Assembly (NCBI RefSeq): GCF_030161375.1 | Contig: NZ_BSSQ01000014.1 | Span: 243,232 to 281,092, forward strand | Direction: 5' to 3' | Length of the DNA stretch: 37,861 bases | Source: Paenibacillus glycanilyticus | GTDB lineage: Bacteria > Bacillota > Bacilli > Paenibacillales > Paenibacillaceae | Part shown: positions 17,754 to 25,854 of the stretch, piece by piece | How the letters are laid out: each line of letters begins with the position of its first letter | Position numbering within the stretch: position 1 is the first letter of the stretch | The notes under the pieces: generated by a model | Database searches by the model: none | Told to the model about the DNA's origin: nothing | Seen by the model: the letters and a program-made list of their open reading frames with translations, nothing else | Made by a program: the position numbers and the translations under genes

Positions 17754-17816
17754 TGCGTCAGTCTAACCATCCTTCATCATAGCATGTTTCCGCTTTAAAA
17801 ATCTATGAAAAGCGGC

Positions 17817-18488
17817 TTAAAACAGCGGTTGGAATAATTTCGCAAAGAAATTGCTTAGCGGCAACCACCAATTGAGAATCGGGTCTAGCGTCACCCGGCG
17901 AAGCGGCGGGATAAATACAAGCAGAAGGAAAATATAAACGCCCCACTGCACATTCTGATCCATCTTGATCCGTGTCTTAAGCGGCACCAGATCTTGAATA
18001 ATCCGATAGCCATCAAGTGGCGGCAGCGGAATCAGATTAAAAATAAACAAAAGAAAGTTAAGATAAATAAAATAGCTTAAAAACCGTTCTATTGCAAGGT
18101 TCACGCCATTCGAGCTCGCATACATGAGGCCTGTTGAGTCCAGCGTCAACAAGATCAGGATTCCGATGACGCCAAGCAGCAAGTTGCTAATCGGCCCGAG
18201 CGCCGATACGATAACCCCCATTACGCGGGGATTCTTGAATCGGCTCGGGTTGATCAGAACGGGCCTCGCCCAACCGAAGCCCGCAATCAGAATAAGAATG
18301 GCGCCAAGCAGATCGATATGCACACGCGGATTAAGCGTTACTCTGCCCATCTCTTTTGGCGTATTGTCCCCAAATTTGTAGGCGCTGTAAGCATGCGCAA
18401 ACTCATGTACCGTAAACGAAATGATGAGGACCAGCGCAACAAAAGGCAAGTCCTCGATTGGATAAGCTAAAAAATCATTCCAGCTCAT
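17817..18488 (-). CDS. Site-2-type M50 membrane metalloprotease
   Basis: 223 residues, about six membrane helices. The zinc-binding HExxH is H28-E29-F-A-H32 in the first helix (TVHEFAHAYSAYKFGD). The third ligand is in NLIPLPPLDG (Asp159). This compact, PDZ-less form matches the YwhC/FtsH-independent S2P group rather than RseP or SpoIVFB. The substrate is unknown. It could cleave membrane anti-sigma factors such as the one at 34021-35052, but nothing here proves that. The ATG overlaps the prmA stop by four bases (ATGA), with AGGTG just upstream, so it is translationally coupled to prmA. In B. subtilis this gene does not sit between prmA and rsmE. Confidence 0.88.
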   Translation of the reverse strand: MSWNDFLAYPIEDLPFVALVLIISFTVHEFAHAYSAYKFGDNTPKEMGRVTLNPRVHIDLLGAILILIAGFGWARPVLINPSRFKNPRVMGVIVSALGPISNLLLGVIGILILLTLDSTGLMYASSNGVNLAIERFLSYFIYLNFLLFIFNLIPLPPLDGYRIIQDLVPLKTRIKMDQNVQWGVYIFLLLVFIPPLRRVTLDPILNWWLPLSNFFAKLFQPLF

Positions 18489-19486
18489 TCATTCACCTGC
18501 GGCTTTCTCGCAACGAAGGCAATCCAGTCTTCATCGCGCCGTTTGTCAACGATCTCAAAGCCCGAGCGGATCAGTCCTTCTTCCACGTCGGATTCCTTAT
18601 TCTTGTAAATCCCGGAAGCGATATAAATGCCGCCTGGCTTCACCGCAGCAAACACGTCATCAATAAAGAGCAGAATAATCTCCGCCAGAATGTTCGCGAC
18701 AACTAAATCAACTGGCAACGTTACCGACGTAGCGAGCGCATCGCGTTCGTTAACAGCATGGACAACTTTGCCGCCAAGAACACCTAACAAATCGCTTTCC
18801 AGCACTTCCACGTCGCTAGAGAGACCATTCAGCCTAACATTCTCCGTCGCGCTTGACACGGCTACAGGATCGAGATCCAGCGCCAACACGCGCCTTGCTC
18901 CCAGCTTCATGGCACCGATGGCCAGAATACCCGACCCCGTGCCTACGTCGATCACTTCTTCGTCGCCCGTGATAACGGACTCCAAGGTCTGCAGACATAG
19001 GGCTGTAGTTGGATGCGTACCGGTGCCAAATGCCATCCCGGGATCCAGCTCGATGATGTTCTCCCCTGCCTCAGGCTCATATTCTTCCCATGTCGGTTTG
19101 ATCGTCAGCTTCTCCGATACTCTGATCGGTTTGAAATATTGCTTCCATGCCGTAGCCCAATCCTCTTCGTCCACAAGCTTGAACGAAATCTCATATTGGC
19201 CCGGATCAATGCCGAACTCCTTCAGCTCTTCAATTCGCGGCACCAGTTGCATCTTCAGCTCATCCATATTGACGCTTTCCGTGAAATAGCCCTTAATAAT
19301 GGCTTGGCCTTCAGGAATATCGTTGAGCGGTTTCTCATACCACTGTCCCAGCGACGTGTCGCGCTCTTTGTTCAGCGTTCCCGATTCTTCAATGGATACG
19401 CCGCCCGCATCCATTTCATGCAAAAAGTTTGAGATCATCTCGATCGCTTGTTCCGTTGTCGAGATTGTAATTTCATGCCATTTCAT
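18485..19486 (-). CDS. prmA: Ribosomal protein L11 methyltransferase
   Basis: 333 residues. The N-terminal substrate-recognition domain contacts L11. The SAM-binding domain carries the family signature DPGMAFGTGTHPTT (148-161), motif I VIDVGTGSG (178-186) and ANILAE. PrmA trimethylates lysines and the N-terminus of L11. GGAGG lies 12 bases before the ATG. A probable SigA promoter is at 19524-19552. It heads a run of prmA, M50 protease, rsmE and mtaB, all on one strand, so ribosome- and tRNA-modifying enzymes are grouped here. Confidence 0.95.
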   Translation of the reverse strand: MKWHEITISTTEQAIEMISNFLHEMDAGGVSIEESGTLNKERDTSLGQWYEKPLNDIPEGQAIIKGYFTESVNMDELKMQLVPRIEELKEFGIDPGQYEISFKLVDEEDWATAWKQYFKPIRVSEKLTIKPTWEEYEPEAGENIIELDPGMAFGTGTHPTTALCLQTLESVITGDEEVIDVGTGSGILAIGAMKLGARRVLALDLDPVAVSSATENVRLNGLSSDVEVLESDLLGVLGGKVVHAVNERDALATSVTLPVDLVVANILAEIILLFIDDVFAAVKPGGIYIASGIYKNKESDVEEGLIRSGFEIVDKRRDEDWIAFVARKPQVNE

Positions 19487-19523
19487 ATGTACGATTAACC
19501 TCCATCAATAAAAACTACCATCT

Positions 19524-19552
19524 ATTGTACACTATTCATCATTTATGCACAA
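19524..19552 (-). promoter_or_regulatory. prmA: Probable SigA-type promoter of prmA
   Basis: The minus strand reads TTGTGC (19547-19552), a 17-base spacer and TACAAT (19524-19529). It overlaps the tail of the terminator of the preceding small genes, about 40 bases before prmA. Confidence 0.5.
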
Positions 19553-19579
19553 AAAAGCGGCAAACAAAAAGTTTGCCGC
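19551..19579 (-). terminator. Intrinsic terminator after the two small genes
   Basis: The stem GCGGCAAAC/GTTTGCCGC (19557-19565 with 19571-19579) has a five-base loop and six T directly after it on the minus strand. It separates the two small genes from prmA. Confidence 0.9.
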
Positions 19580-19588
19580 CCTTCTGCA

Positions 19589-19801
19589 TTAGCCCAATGC
19601 TTCCGTCTCCGGGCTGCCGCCAATCTGTTCAATCATATGAATCGCCCGCTCTGCGACGTCTTCATCAACGGTTGCTGTAAGTAGTCCGCTTTCAAAAATG
19701 CCATTCACTTCAAAAGCTCTGAGCGCCTGAAGTTTCCGTAAAGCTTCCTGGGCAGCGGCCGGTTGGCCGAAATTCGCCCGGATTTCAATCTGACCGGACA
19801 T
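19589..19801 (-). CDS. Unrecognised 70-residue protein
   Basis: 70 residues that look like one small alpha/beta domain: a beta strand (MSGQIEIRANF), a helix rich in Ala, Gln and Arg (PAAAQEALRKLQALRAF), two strands (EVNGIFESGLLTATVD) and a helix (EDVAERAIHMIEQIGG). The order resembles small ferredoxin-like or ACT-like folds, but I cannot place it in a family. The ATG overlaps the stop of the 56-residue gene by one base (TAATG), so it is translationally coupled to it. A strong terminator follows. Context gives no function. Confidence 0.75.
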   Translation of the reverse strand: MSGQIEIRANFGQPAAAQEALRKLQALRAFEVNGIFESGLLTATVDEDVAERAIHMIEQIGGSPETEALG

Positions 19802-19971
19802 TACACGCCCTGCTCATTCTCGGCTCGGGCATCCGCTGCCGCAGCGCGCTCAACTGCCTTTTTGTCCGCTGCATCAGCTAGCTCTTCCGAAAATTCGACA
19901 TCTTCGTTTTTGCCTACCGGTAAGTCCCCGAAGTTTACTTTCTCCATGAAGTTTTTATCTTCGTTAGTCAT
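19801..19971 (-). CDS. 56-residue acidic protein, YfhD-like pattern
   Basis: The ATG at 19971 has AAGGAG 11 bases upstream, and the frame runs 56 codons to a TAA that overlaps the next gene's ATG. The protein begins MTNEDKNFMEKVNFG. It carries DVEFSEELADAADKKAV followed by Ala/Arg-rich residues, a pattern that recalls the small YfhD-family proteins of Bacillus and relatives. Such proteins are often spore-associated and of unknown function. The family guess is from memory and tentative. Ribosome site, coupling to the next gene and the shared terminator make this a real gene despite its size. Confidence 0.75.
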   Translation of the reverse strand: MTNEDKNFMEKVNFGDLPVGKNEDVEFSEELADAADKKAVERAAAADARAENEQGV

Positions 19972-20051
19972 TGTTTATTCCGCTCCTTAAGTATAGGCTT
20001 CAAGTACTTAGGTAATATGTTTCGCGAGGAGAGGATCTATTCACAATTGGC

Positions 20052-20085
20052 AAAAAAAACGTTCCGGGCTACTCGCCGCGGAACG
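20052..20085 (-). terminator. Terminator overlapping the dnaJ stop codon
   Basis: The arms CGTTCC (20060-20065) and GGAACG (20080-20085) are followed on the minus strand by eight T. The dnaJ TAG lies in the loop, so the terminator is built into the end of the coding sequence. It ends the hrcA-grpE-dnaK-dnaJ transcript. Confidence 0.8.
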
Positions 20086-21211
20086 CTTTTTTCATTTTAT
20101 CGAAGATGGATTCATGATGTTCTTGATTCTCAGCCGGGGACTCGCCGCCGATGCCGCCAAACTGGCGAAGCAGATCTTTCTGTTCATCCGACAGTTTAGT
20201 TGGCGTAACGATCGTCACTTTTACATGCTGGTCGCCTTGACCGTAACCGCGAAGCTTCGGAACCCCTTTTCCTTTGAGGCGGAAATAGGTGCCCGTCTGC
20301 GTGCCTGCAGGAATCTTCAGCTTAACCTTCTCCGTCAGCGTTGGGATTTCAATCTCATCGCCAAGTGCTGCCTGAACGAAAGTAAGCGGCACTTCGCAAT
20401 AAATATCGTCATTCTCGCGTTCGAAGAACTCATGCGCTTTCACGCGGATCACGATATACAGATCGCCTGCAGGACCTCCGCGCAAGCCGCCTTCGCCTTC
20501 GCCGGAGAGACGAATTTGCGCGCCGTCATCCACGCCCGCTGGGATGCGGACGCTAATTTTACGCTGTTTTTTCACTTTGCCCGCGCCATGGCAAGTTCCG
20601 CATTTCTCTTTGATCACTTTGCCTGCGCCGCCGCAATTCGAACATGCTCTGCGGTTGACCATGCGGCCAAACGGCGTATTTTGCACAACCTCTTGCTGTC
20701 CTGTACCGCGGCAGACCGAACAAGTATCGGGCTTCGTGCCGGGTTTCGCGCCAGAGCCTGCGCAAGTATCGCAAGATTCCGTACGAGGAATCGTAATTTC
20801 CGTCTCTTTGCCAAATACGGCTTCCTTGAATTCGATTGTCATCGAATATTGCAGGTCATTGCCGCGTTGTGGCGCATTTGGGTCGCGACGTCCGCCGCCA
20901 CCGCCGCCAAAGAACATATCAAAGATATCGCCAAAGCCGCCAAAATCACCGTTTCCAGAGAATCCGCCAGCCCCGCCCATGCCTTGATTAGGATCCACAT
21001 GACCAAACTGGTCATATCTTGCGCGTTGTCCGTCATCGCTCAGGACATCATAAGCTTCTTTCACTTCTTTAAACTTGGTTTCCGCATCCGCTTCTTTATT
21101 GACGTCAGGATGGTACTTACGTGCCATTTGGCGGTAAGCTTTCTTGATCTCGTCACCGGAAGCGCTCTTGCCTACGCCAAGCACCTCATAATAATCGCGT
21201 TTATCTGCCAA
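20069..21211 (-). CDS. dnaJ: Chaperone co-factor DnaJ (Hsp40)
   Basis: 380 residues. The J domain (1-70) has the essential HPD (34-36), which stimulates DnaK ATPase. A Gly/Phe linker (about 78-112) follows, then four zinc-finger repeats ([32 protein letters not shown]), and a C-terminal substrate-binding region with [17 protein letters not shown]. The start is TTG at 21211, nine bases after GGAGG, and the protein starts [14 protein letters not shown] as expected. It is the last gene of the heat-shock operon. A hairpin without T-run lies between it and dnaK. Confidence 0.97.
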   Translation of the reverse strand: MADKRDYYEVLGVGKSASGDEIKKAYRQMARKYHPDVNKEADAETKFKEVKEAYDVLSDDGQRARYDQFGHVDPNQGMGGAGGFSGNGDFGGFGDIFDMFFGGGGGGRRDPNAPQRGNDLQYSMTIEFKEAVFGKETEITIPRTESCDTCAGSGAKPGTKPDTCSVCRGTGQQEVVQNTPFGRMVNRRACSNCGGAGKVIKEKCGTCHGAGKVKKQRKISVRIPAGVDDGAQIRLSGEGEGGLRGGPAGDLYIVIRVKAHEFFERENDDIYCEVPLTFVQAALGDEIEIPTLTEKVKLKIPAGTQTGTYFRLKGKGVPKLRGYGQGDQHVKVTIVTPTKLSDEQKDLLRQFGGIGGESPAENQEHHESIFDKMKKAFRGE

Positions 21212-21266
21212 CTCATCTCACCTCCACCCATGTTTGCTGCAAATAAATGTCTATGCACATACGAGA

Positions 21267-21299
21267 AGGTCAAAGACAGGAAGCCCCCGTCTTTGACCT
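21267..21299. other. Long hairpin between dnaK and dnaJ
   Basis: Perfect 11-bp arms (AGGTCAAAGAC and complement) with an 11-base loop. The minus-strand tail lacks a T-run (TTCTCGTATG), so it does not look like a full terminator. It may stabilise the dnaK end, mark a cleavage site or lower dnaJ output relative to dnaK. Confidence 0.6.
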
Positions 21300-21319
21300 C
21301 TCCCATTACAAGTTAAGTC

Positions 21320-23164
21320 TTATTTCTTGTTCTCGTCAACCACTTCGTAGTCAGCGTCTACAACGTTGTCTTTGCCGCGTGCGCCTGCTTCAGCATCTTC
21401 CGCGCCTTCAGGAGCACCGCCCTGAGCCGCTTGAGCTTGCTCATAAAGCTTGACAGACAGCTGTTGAACGATTTCAGTAAGTTCTTCGGAAGCTTTCGTA
21501 ATTTGCTCCAGATCGTCTGTTGCAATTGCGCTTGTTACTTTCTCTTTGGCAGCATTTGCTTTTTCGATTTCGGAAGCGTCTACTTTATCGCCAAGGTCTT
21601 TCAGCGTTTTGTCAACCGAGTACACGAGCTGGTCAGCGCTGTTCTTCGCTTCTACAAGCTCACGGCGTTTGCGGTCTTCTTCCGCGTTCAGCTCAGCATC
21701 CTTCATCATTTGTTCGATTTCAGCGTCGCTCAAACCGCCTGAAGAAGTGATCGTAATTTTTTGGCTCTTGCCTGTGCCTTTATCGAGTGCCGATACGTTA
21801 ACGATACCGTTCGCATCGATGTCAAAAGTAACTTCGATTTGCGGTACGCCGCGTGGCGCCAATGGAATATCATTCAGTTGGAAACGGCCCAGCGTTTTGT
21901 TGCCGGCAGCCATTTGACGCTCGCCTTGCAGGACGTGAATTTCAACGCCCGGTTGGTTATCCGCATAAGTGGAATACACTTGCGATTTGCTTGTTGGGAT
22001 CGTTGTATTGCGGTCGATCATCTTCGTGAAGACGCCGCCCGCAGTCTCGATGCCAAGGGACAATGGAGTTACGTCAAGCAATACAACGTCTTTAACGTCG
22101 CCAGTCAATACGCCGGCTTGAACAGCTGCGCCAAGGGCAACCACTTCGTCCGGGTTAACGCCTTTGTGCGGCTCTTTGCCGATCAACTTTTTAACCGCTT
22201 CTTGTACGGCAGGGATACGAGTCGAACCGCCAACAAGAACGACTTTGTCGATTTCGCTTACGGACAGACCCGAGTCGCTCAGTGCTTGACGCGTAGGAGC
22301 AAGGGAACGCTCAACCAGTTGTGCCGAAATTTCTTCGAACTTCGCACGAGTCAGGTTTAGCTCCAAATGCTGTGGAACGCCGTCAGCCATCGTGATGAAT
22401 GGCAGCGAGATTGTTGTAGTCAGAACGCCCGACAGTTCTTTTTTCGCTTTCTCGGCAGCATCTTTCAAACGTTGAACAGCAGCTTTGTCCTTGGAAAGAT
22501 CAACGCCTTGCTCCTTCTTGAATTCAGCTACGAGGTAGTCGATGATCACTTGGTCAAAGTCATCGCCGCCCAGTTTGTTGTCGCCGCTAGTTGCTTTAAC
22601 TTCGAAGAAACCGTCACCCAGTTCAAGGATCGAGACGTCGAAAGTACCGCCGCCAAGGTCATAAACGAGGATCGTTTGATCTTCTGTTTTCTCAAGGCCG
22701 TATGCCAATGCAGCAGCCGTAGGCTCGTTGACGATACGAAGAACTTCCAGACCTGCGATTTTACCAGCGTCTTTTGTTGCTTGGCGCTGGCTGTCGTTGA
22801 AGTAAGCCGGAACCGTAATAACGGCTTGTGTTACCGATTGGCCCAGGTATGCTTCAGCATCGGATTTCAGCTTTTGCAGAATAATTGCGGAAATTTCTTG
22901 AGCTGTATATTCTTTGCCATCGATTACTTCTTTGTGGTTTGTACCCATATGGCGTTTGATCGACATAACCGTACGGTCAGGGTTAGTGATCGCTTGGCGT
23001 TTCGCTGTTTCGCCAACGATACGCTCGCCGTCTTTCTTGAAACCAACAACAGAAGGTGTTGTACGGTTGCCTTCCGGATTCGGGATAACGACGGCTTCGC
23101 CGCCCTCCATTACCGCAACGCAAGAGTTTGTAGTACCAAGGTCAATACCGATAACTTTACTCAT
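21320..23164 (-). CDS. dnaK: Molecular chaperone DnaK (Hsp70)
   Basis: 614 residues. It begins [15 protein letters not shown] with the phosphate-1 loop of the actin-like ATPase. The nucleotide-binding domain includes [13 protein letters not shown] and [14 protein letters not shown]. The substrate domain and helical lid end in the Gly/Ala-rich tail and a [13 protein letters not shown] C-terminus. It refolds proteins with DnaJ and GrpE. The frame is open to 23182, but the TTG there is the ribosome site itself (GAGGAGG). ATG 23164, nine bases later, is the true start. It is the third gene of hrcA-grpE-dnaK-dnaJ. Confidence 0.98.
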   Translation of the reverse strand: MSKVIGIDLGTTNSCVAVMEGGEAVVIPNPEGNRTTPSVVGFKKDGERIVGETAKRQAITNPDRTVMSIKRHMGTNHKEVIDGKEYTAQEISAIILQKLKSDAEAYLGQSVTQAVITVPAYFNDSQRQATKDAGKIAGLEVLRIVNEPTAAALAYGLEKTEDQTILVYDLGGGTFDVSILELGDGFFEVKATSGDNKLGGDDFDQVIIDYLVAEFKKEQGVDLSKDKAAVQRLKDAAEKAKKELSGVLTTTISLPFITMADGVPQHLELNLTRAKFEEISAQLVERSLAPTRQALSDSGLSVSEIDKVVLVGGSTRIPAVQEAVKKLIGKEPHKGVNPDEVVALGAAVQAGVLTGDVKDVVLLDVTPLSLGIETAGGVFTKMIDRNTTIPTSKSQVYSTYADNQPGVEIHVLQGERQMAAGNKTLGRFQLNDIPLAPRGVPQIEVTFDIDANGIVNVSALDKGTGKSQKITITSSGGLSDAEIEQMMKDAELNAEEDRKRRELVEAKNSADQLVYSVDKTLKDLGDKVDASEIEKANAAKEKVTSAIATDDLEQITKASEELTEIVQQLSVKLYEQAQAAQGGAPEGAEDAEAGARGKDNVVDADYEVVDENKK

Positions 23165-23233
23165 CGTAAGTTTCCTCCTCAATTTTCGCTTCGTTATAAG
23201 GACATTCTTATTTAAATTCCATAGCGGAAGTTA

Positions 23234-23770
23234 TTAGCCGCTTACTTTAACCATAGCAGGACGCAGGACGCGGTCCTTCAGGACGTAGCCCTTTTGTACT
23301 TCCTCTACGATGATGCCTTCTTCGTGTTCATCCGATTCCACGGTCATAATCGCCTGATGGAATTCAGGGTTGAACGGCTGGCCAACAGCCTCCATTGCTT
23401 TCAGGCCTTCCTGCTGCAACGTTTGTTCCAGCTGACGGAAGATCATGTCAACGCCTTTTGCGAGAGCATCAAAATCCTGGTTAGCGGAAGCTGCCGCAAC
23501 CGCGCGATCAAAGTTATCGACAACCGGCAACAGTTGTCCGATCAGCTTCATCGAAGCGTATTGCGCGAGATCTTCTTTTTCCTTTTGCGTGCGACGGCGG
23601 AAGTTATCGAAATCCGCTTGTGCGCGTAAGTATCGTTGATGATTCTCTTCAGCCAGCTTCGCAAGTTCTTCCAGGCGCGAATCTTCCTGTACGGATTCTT
23701 CTTGCTGTTCCGTTTGTTGCTCTTCTATAACTTCATCGATTGTTTCGTTATGTTGGTCATTACTCACCAT
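23234..23770 (-). CDS. grpE: Nucleotide exchange factor GrpE
   Basis: 178 residues. The N-terminal part is acidic and Gln-rich (DEVIEEQQTEQQEE). The long dimerisation helix has NHQRYLRAQADFDNFRRRTQKE, and the C-terminal beta domain has NPEFHQAIM and GYVLKDRVLRPAMVKVS. It exchanges nucleotide on DnaK. The open frame extends to 24061, but the extension is low-quality coding across the structured intergenic element. ATG 23770 directly follows AAGGAGGTGA, so the extension is excluded. The GTG immediately after this ATG is an alternative. Confidence 0.96.
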   Translation of the reverse strand: MVSNDQHNETIDEVIEEQQTEQQEESVQEDSRLEELAKLAEENHQRYLRAQADFDNFRRRTQKEKEDLAQYASMKLIGQLLPVVDNFDRAVAAASANQDFDALAKGVDMIFRQLEQTLQQEGLKAMEAVGQPFNPEFHQAIMTVESDEHEEGIIVEEVQKGYVLKDRVLRPAMVKVSG

Positions 23771-23786
23771 ATTCACCTCCTTAAAA

Positions 23787-23829
23787 GAATTGCGAAGCAA
23801 TTCAACTGGCGGTTTGTGTATGCCAGTTG
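23787..23829. other. Two small hairpins before grpE
   Basis: The plus strand has GAATTGC-GAA-GCAATTC (23787-23803) and CAACTGGC...GCCAGTTG (23803-23829), back to back. The first is only a few bases from the grpE ribosome site on the minus-strand transcript. They lie in the 303-base gap 23771-24073, which holds no gene. Confidence 0.5.
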
Positions 23830-23897
23830 CTTGCGCGCCCCAAGCGCGTAAAAATGTTTTTCCTTTGCTTTTGCCTTTCGCTGCGGTGCTGCGCGCC

Positions 23898-24029
23898 GGG
23901 CGCGGGAGAGCGGGGTATTGCCTGAAGAGCGTGAGCGCTCGCCTTTGAAAACGGGAATATTCCGCAAGGAATCCATTCAAAATTCCCGTTTTCAACAGCG
24001 ACGGAAGGCAATACCCCGCTCGTACGCCC
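23898..24029. repeat. Structured intergenic repeat, copy A
   Basis: This lies in the gap between hrcA and grpE. Outer arms pair over 16 bases (23908-23923 with 24006-24021), with a further GGGCG/CGCCC pair outside. An inner 14-bp stem (23945-23958 with 23982-23995) is capped by ATTCC-GCAA-GGAAT. Between the stems are GAAGAGCGTGAGCGC, GCCTTTG and CAACAGCG, also present in copy B (27168-27288). Stem sequences differ between copies but stay paired. No protein is evident. It could be a mobile hairpin (MITE-like), a regulatory RNA module or a processing site. I do not know this family. Confidence 0.7.
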
Positions 24030-24073
24030 CAAGCCCCAGCACCACCCGCAGCTCCAGCCAAAGCAACAGAAAA

Positions 24074-25099
24074 CTATTTATAGAAGCGTCCCAAGATGTT
24101 GGCCATATCCTTCGAGATCACATCTAGAAGCGAGATCACTTTCCCGTATTCCATCCGGGTCGGTCCCAGAATGCCAATCGTGCCTAACGGTTTTCCATCC
24201 AATTGATACGTGGCCGTAATAAAGCTGCAATTCGCAATTGCCTCATGGTCATTTTCTGTTCCAATCCGTACTTGTATACCCGTCGGAGCGGCGGAAATCA
24301 TTTTCATCACGGCAGGCGTTTCATCGAGCAGATCCAGAATCGTCTTCACCTTATCGACGTCTTTGAATTCAGGCTGCGTGAGCATATTTGTCGTACCGCT
24401 AAGGAAAATCCGCTGATCCGAGTCGCTCGCGAGCGCGCTGTCGAGAATGCCAAGCACTTCCTCGCAATGATCCACATAACGTTCCAGTTCTTGACCAACC
24501 TCCGCATACAGCTTCGACTTCAAACGTACGAGCGGAATGCCGATCAGCTTGGCATTTAGAATATTTACGATCTTCTCCATCTCATCCATGCGGATGCCTG
24601 GAGGAACGGTAATCGTACGATTCTCCACATGCCCGGTATTGGTCACGATAATCGCAACGGCCGTCGTCTCGTCAAGAGGAACCAGGTTGAAATGCTTGAG
24701 CGAATTGCTGAACATTTCCGGCCCCAGCAGAATCGACGTATAATTGGTCAAGTTGGACAAAATCATCGCGGCATGCTGGATAACCTGTTCCATTTGAATC
24801 ATTTTTTCCGAAAAGAAGGAATGCGCCTGTTTCAGATCTTGTTCTTTCAATTCATTCAGCTTAACGAGATGATCGACGTAATAACGATAACCTTTGGTTG
24901 ATGGAATGCGTCCTGCCGAAGTGTGAGGCTGCTCGAGGAAACCAAGCTCCTCCAGATCGGACATTTCATTACGGATCGTTGCAGGACTAAAAGCAACATC
25001 GCCGCGCTTCGAAATGCTCCTGGAACCAACCGGCTCAGCCGAACGGATATAATCGTCCACAATTGCATTCAGTATCATTCTCTGCCGCTCAGTCAACAT
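24074..25099 (-). CDS. hrcA: Heat-inducible transcription repressor HrcA
   Basis: 341 residues. An N-terminal winged helix binds CIRCE (MLTERQRMILNAIV, AEPVGSRSISK, SPATIRNEMSDLEELGFLEQ, with SAGRIPSTKGYRYYVD). A GAF-like regulatory region with a dimerisation insert follows. GroEL keeps HrcA active, so unfolded protein derepresses the operon. Three in-frame ATGs are clustered. I use 25099 because it gives the family's MLT start and lies ten bases after GGAGG. It autoregulates through the CIRCE upstream and heads hrcA-grpE-dnaK-dnaJ. Confidence 0.97.
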   Translation of the reverse strand: MLTERQRMILNAIVDDYIRSAEPVGSRSISKRGDVAFSPATIRNEMSDLEELGFLEQPHTSAGRIPSTKGYRYYVDHLVKLNELKEQDLKQAHSFFSEKMIQMEQVIQHAAMILSNLTNYTSILLGPEMFSNSLKHFNLVPLDETTAVAIIVTNTGHVENRTITVPPGIRMDEMEKIVNILNAKLIGIPLVRLKSKLYAEVGQELERYVDHCEEVLGILDSALASDSDQRIFLSGTTNMLTQPEFKDVDKVKTILDLLDETPAVMKMISAAPTGIQVRIGTENDHEAIANCSFITATYQLDGKPLGTIGILGPTRMEYGKVISLLDVISKDMANILGRFYK

Positions 25100-25137
25100 T
25101 CGCATCATCCCTCCAAAAGTTTATCTGAATCCTCTCG

Positions 25138-25164
25138 TTAGCACTCATTAGACCCGAGTGCTAA
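25138..25164. promoter_or_regulatory. CIRCE operator of the hrcA operon
   Basis: TTAGCACTC, nine bases, GAGTGCTAA: a perfect CIRCE inverted repeat (25138-25146 and 25156-25164). It lies about 39 bases before hrcA and immediately downstream of the promoter, placed to block transcription when HrcA is bound. Confidence 0.97.
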
Positions 25165-25175
25165 TCATTAATACA

Positions 25176-25205
25176 AAAATACCAAACCACCAGAAGCATT
25201 GTCAA
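25176..25205 (-). promoter_or_regulatory. hrcA: SigA-type promoter of hrcA operon
   Basis: A perfect TTGACA on the minus strand (25200-25205), an 18-base spacer and TATTTT (25176-25181). The CIRCE starts 12 bases downstream of the -10 box, covering the start site. Confidence 0.75.
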
Positions 25206-25244
25206 GTCGGTTCGGCATTTTCAGGCCCATGTCCTGTACATTTC

Positions 25245-25279
25245 AAAAAATAAAAGGTCAGGCAAAATGCCTAACCTTT
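25245..25279 (-). terminator. Intrinsic terminator after the acetyltransferase gene
   Basis: An 11-bp stem with one G-U pair (25253-25263 with 25269-25279), five-base loop and a minus-strand tail TATTTTTTG. It insulates the hrcA promoter. Confidence 0.88.
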
Positions 25280-25282
25280 GTG

Positions 25283-25765
25283 TTACCAGCTTAACAATTT
25301 GAGAACGGCTATCTCGTCGCAGGCATGCTGCTTCGGACAGTTCACGCAGTCTTTCCACACTTTCTCCGGGAAAATCTCTTTCTCGACAACGGAGAACCCG
25401 TTACGCAAAAAGAAATTCACCGCGTAAGTCAGCGCCATTATCTTCGGAATGCGCTGTTCTCTCGCCTGTTCAACCAGGAAATCAACCAGTTTGTTGCCGA
25501 TCTTCAGCCCTCTATACTCCTGAGACATCCCAAGGGAACGAATCTCCACGAGATCTTGACCCAAGCGCAATAACGAGCCGCAACCAACGACCGTATCCCC
25601 GATCTCCGCTACGACAAACGTATCAATCTGACGCAGCAACGTATCCCGGGTGCGGGGCAGCATGATTCCCTGTTCCGCATAGCCTTTAATGAGTTCGTAC
25701 AATGTTTCTACATCTTCCGGTGCCGCTTTTCTGCACACTACCGTTAACTGTTCCGTTGCCTCCAT
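25283..25765 (-). CDS. GNAT acetyltransferase resembling short-form N-acetylglutamate synthase
   Basis: 160 residues. The GNAT fold has the acetyl-CoA loop SQEYRGLKIGNKLVDFL (R/Q-x-x-G-x-G/A type) and beta-strand VVAEIGDTVVGCGSL. The C-terminal FFLRNGFSVVEKE, then FPEKVWKDCVNCPKQHACDE, is the feature I associate with the short ArgA-like enzymes of actinobacteria (Rv2747 type). The Cys motif CxxC-x4-C is distinctive. If so it acetylates glutamate at the start of arginine synthesis, but this is inference. The frame extends to 25819. ATG 25765 has GGAGG nine bases upstream and is preferred. It lies between hemW and hrcA. Confidence 0.8.
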   Translation of the reverse strand: MEATEQLTVVCRKAAPEDVETLYELIKGYAEQGIMLPRTRDTLLRQIDTFVVAEIGDTVVGCGSLLRLGQDLVEIRSLGMSQEYRGLKIGNKLVDFLVEQAREQRIPKIMALTYAVNFFLRNGFSVVEKEIFPEKVWKDCVNCPKQHACDEIAVLKLLSW

Positions 25766-25854
25766 GCTGCTTCGCCTCCACCCGGTGCATATCAATTCTA
25801 TTGAATAAATATACAGCATAGCGCATGTTTTCTCAAGAACTATTTTTCCGAATT

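Noticed and set aside
17790..17815. CCGCTTT/AAAGCGG hairpin before rsmE as a terminator
   Set aside because: Seven-bp stem with a long loop and no T-run on the minus strand.
20114..21316. 400-codon open frame on the plus strand opposite dnaJ
   Set aside because: Antisense shadow of dnaJ, with its odd composition caused by the complementary Gly/Cys repeats.
22367..23215. 282-codon open frame opposite dnaK
   Set aside because: Antisense shadow of a highly biased gene, without a ribosome site.
23771..24061. Long N-terminal extension of GrpE
   Set aside because: The in-frame extension crosses the structured repeat. The ribosome site and family start are at 23770.
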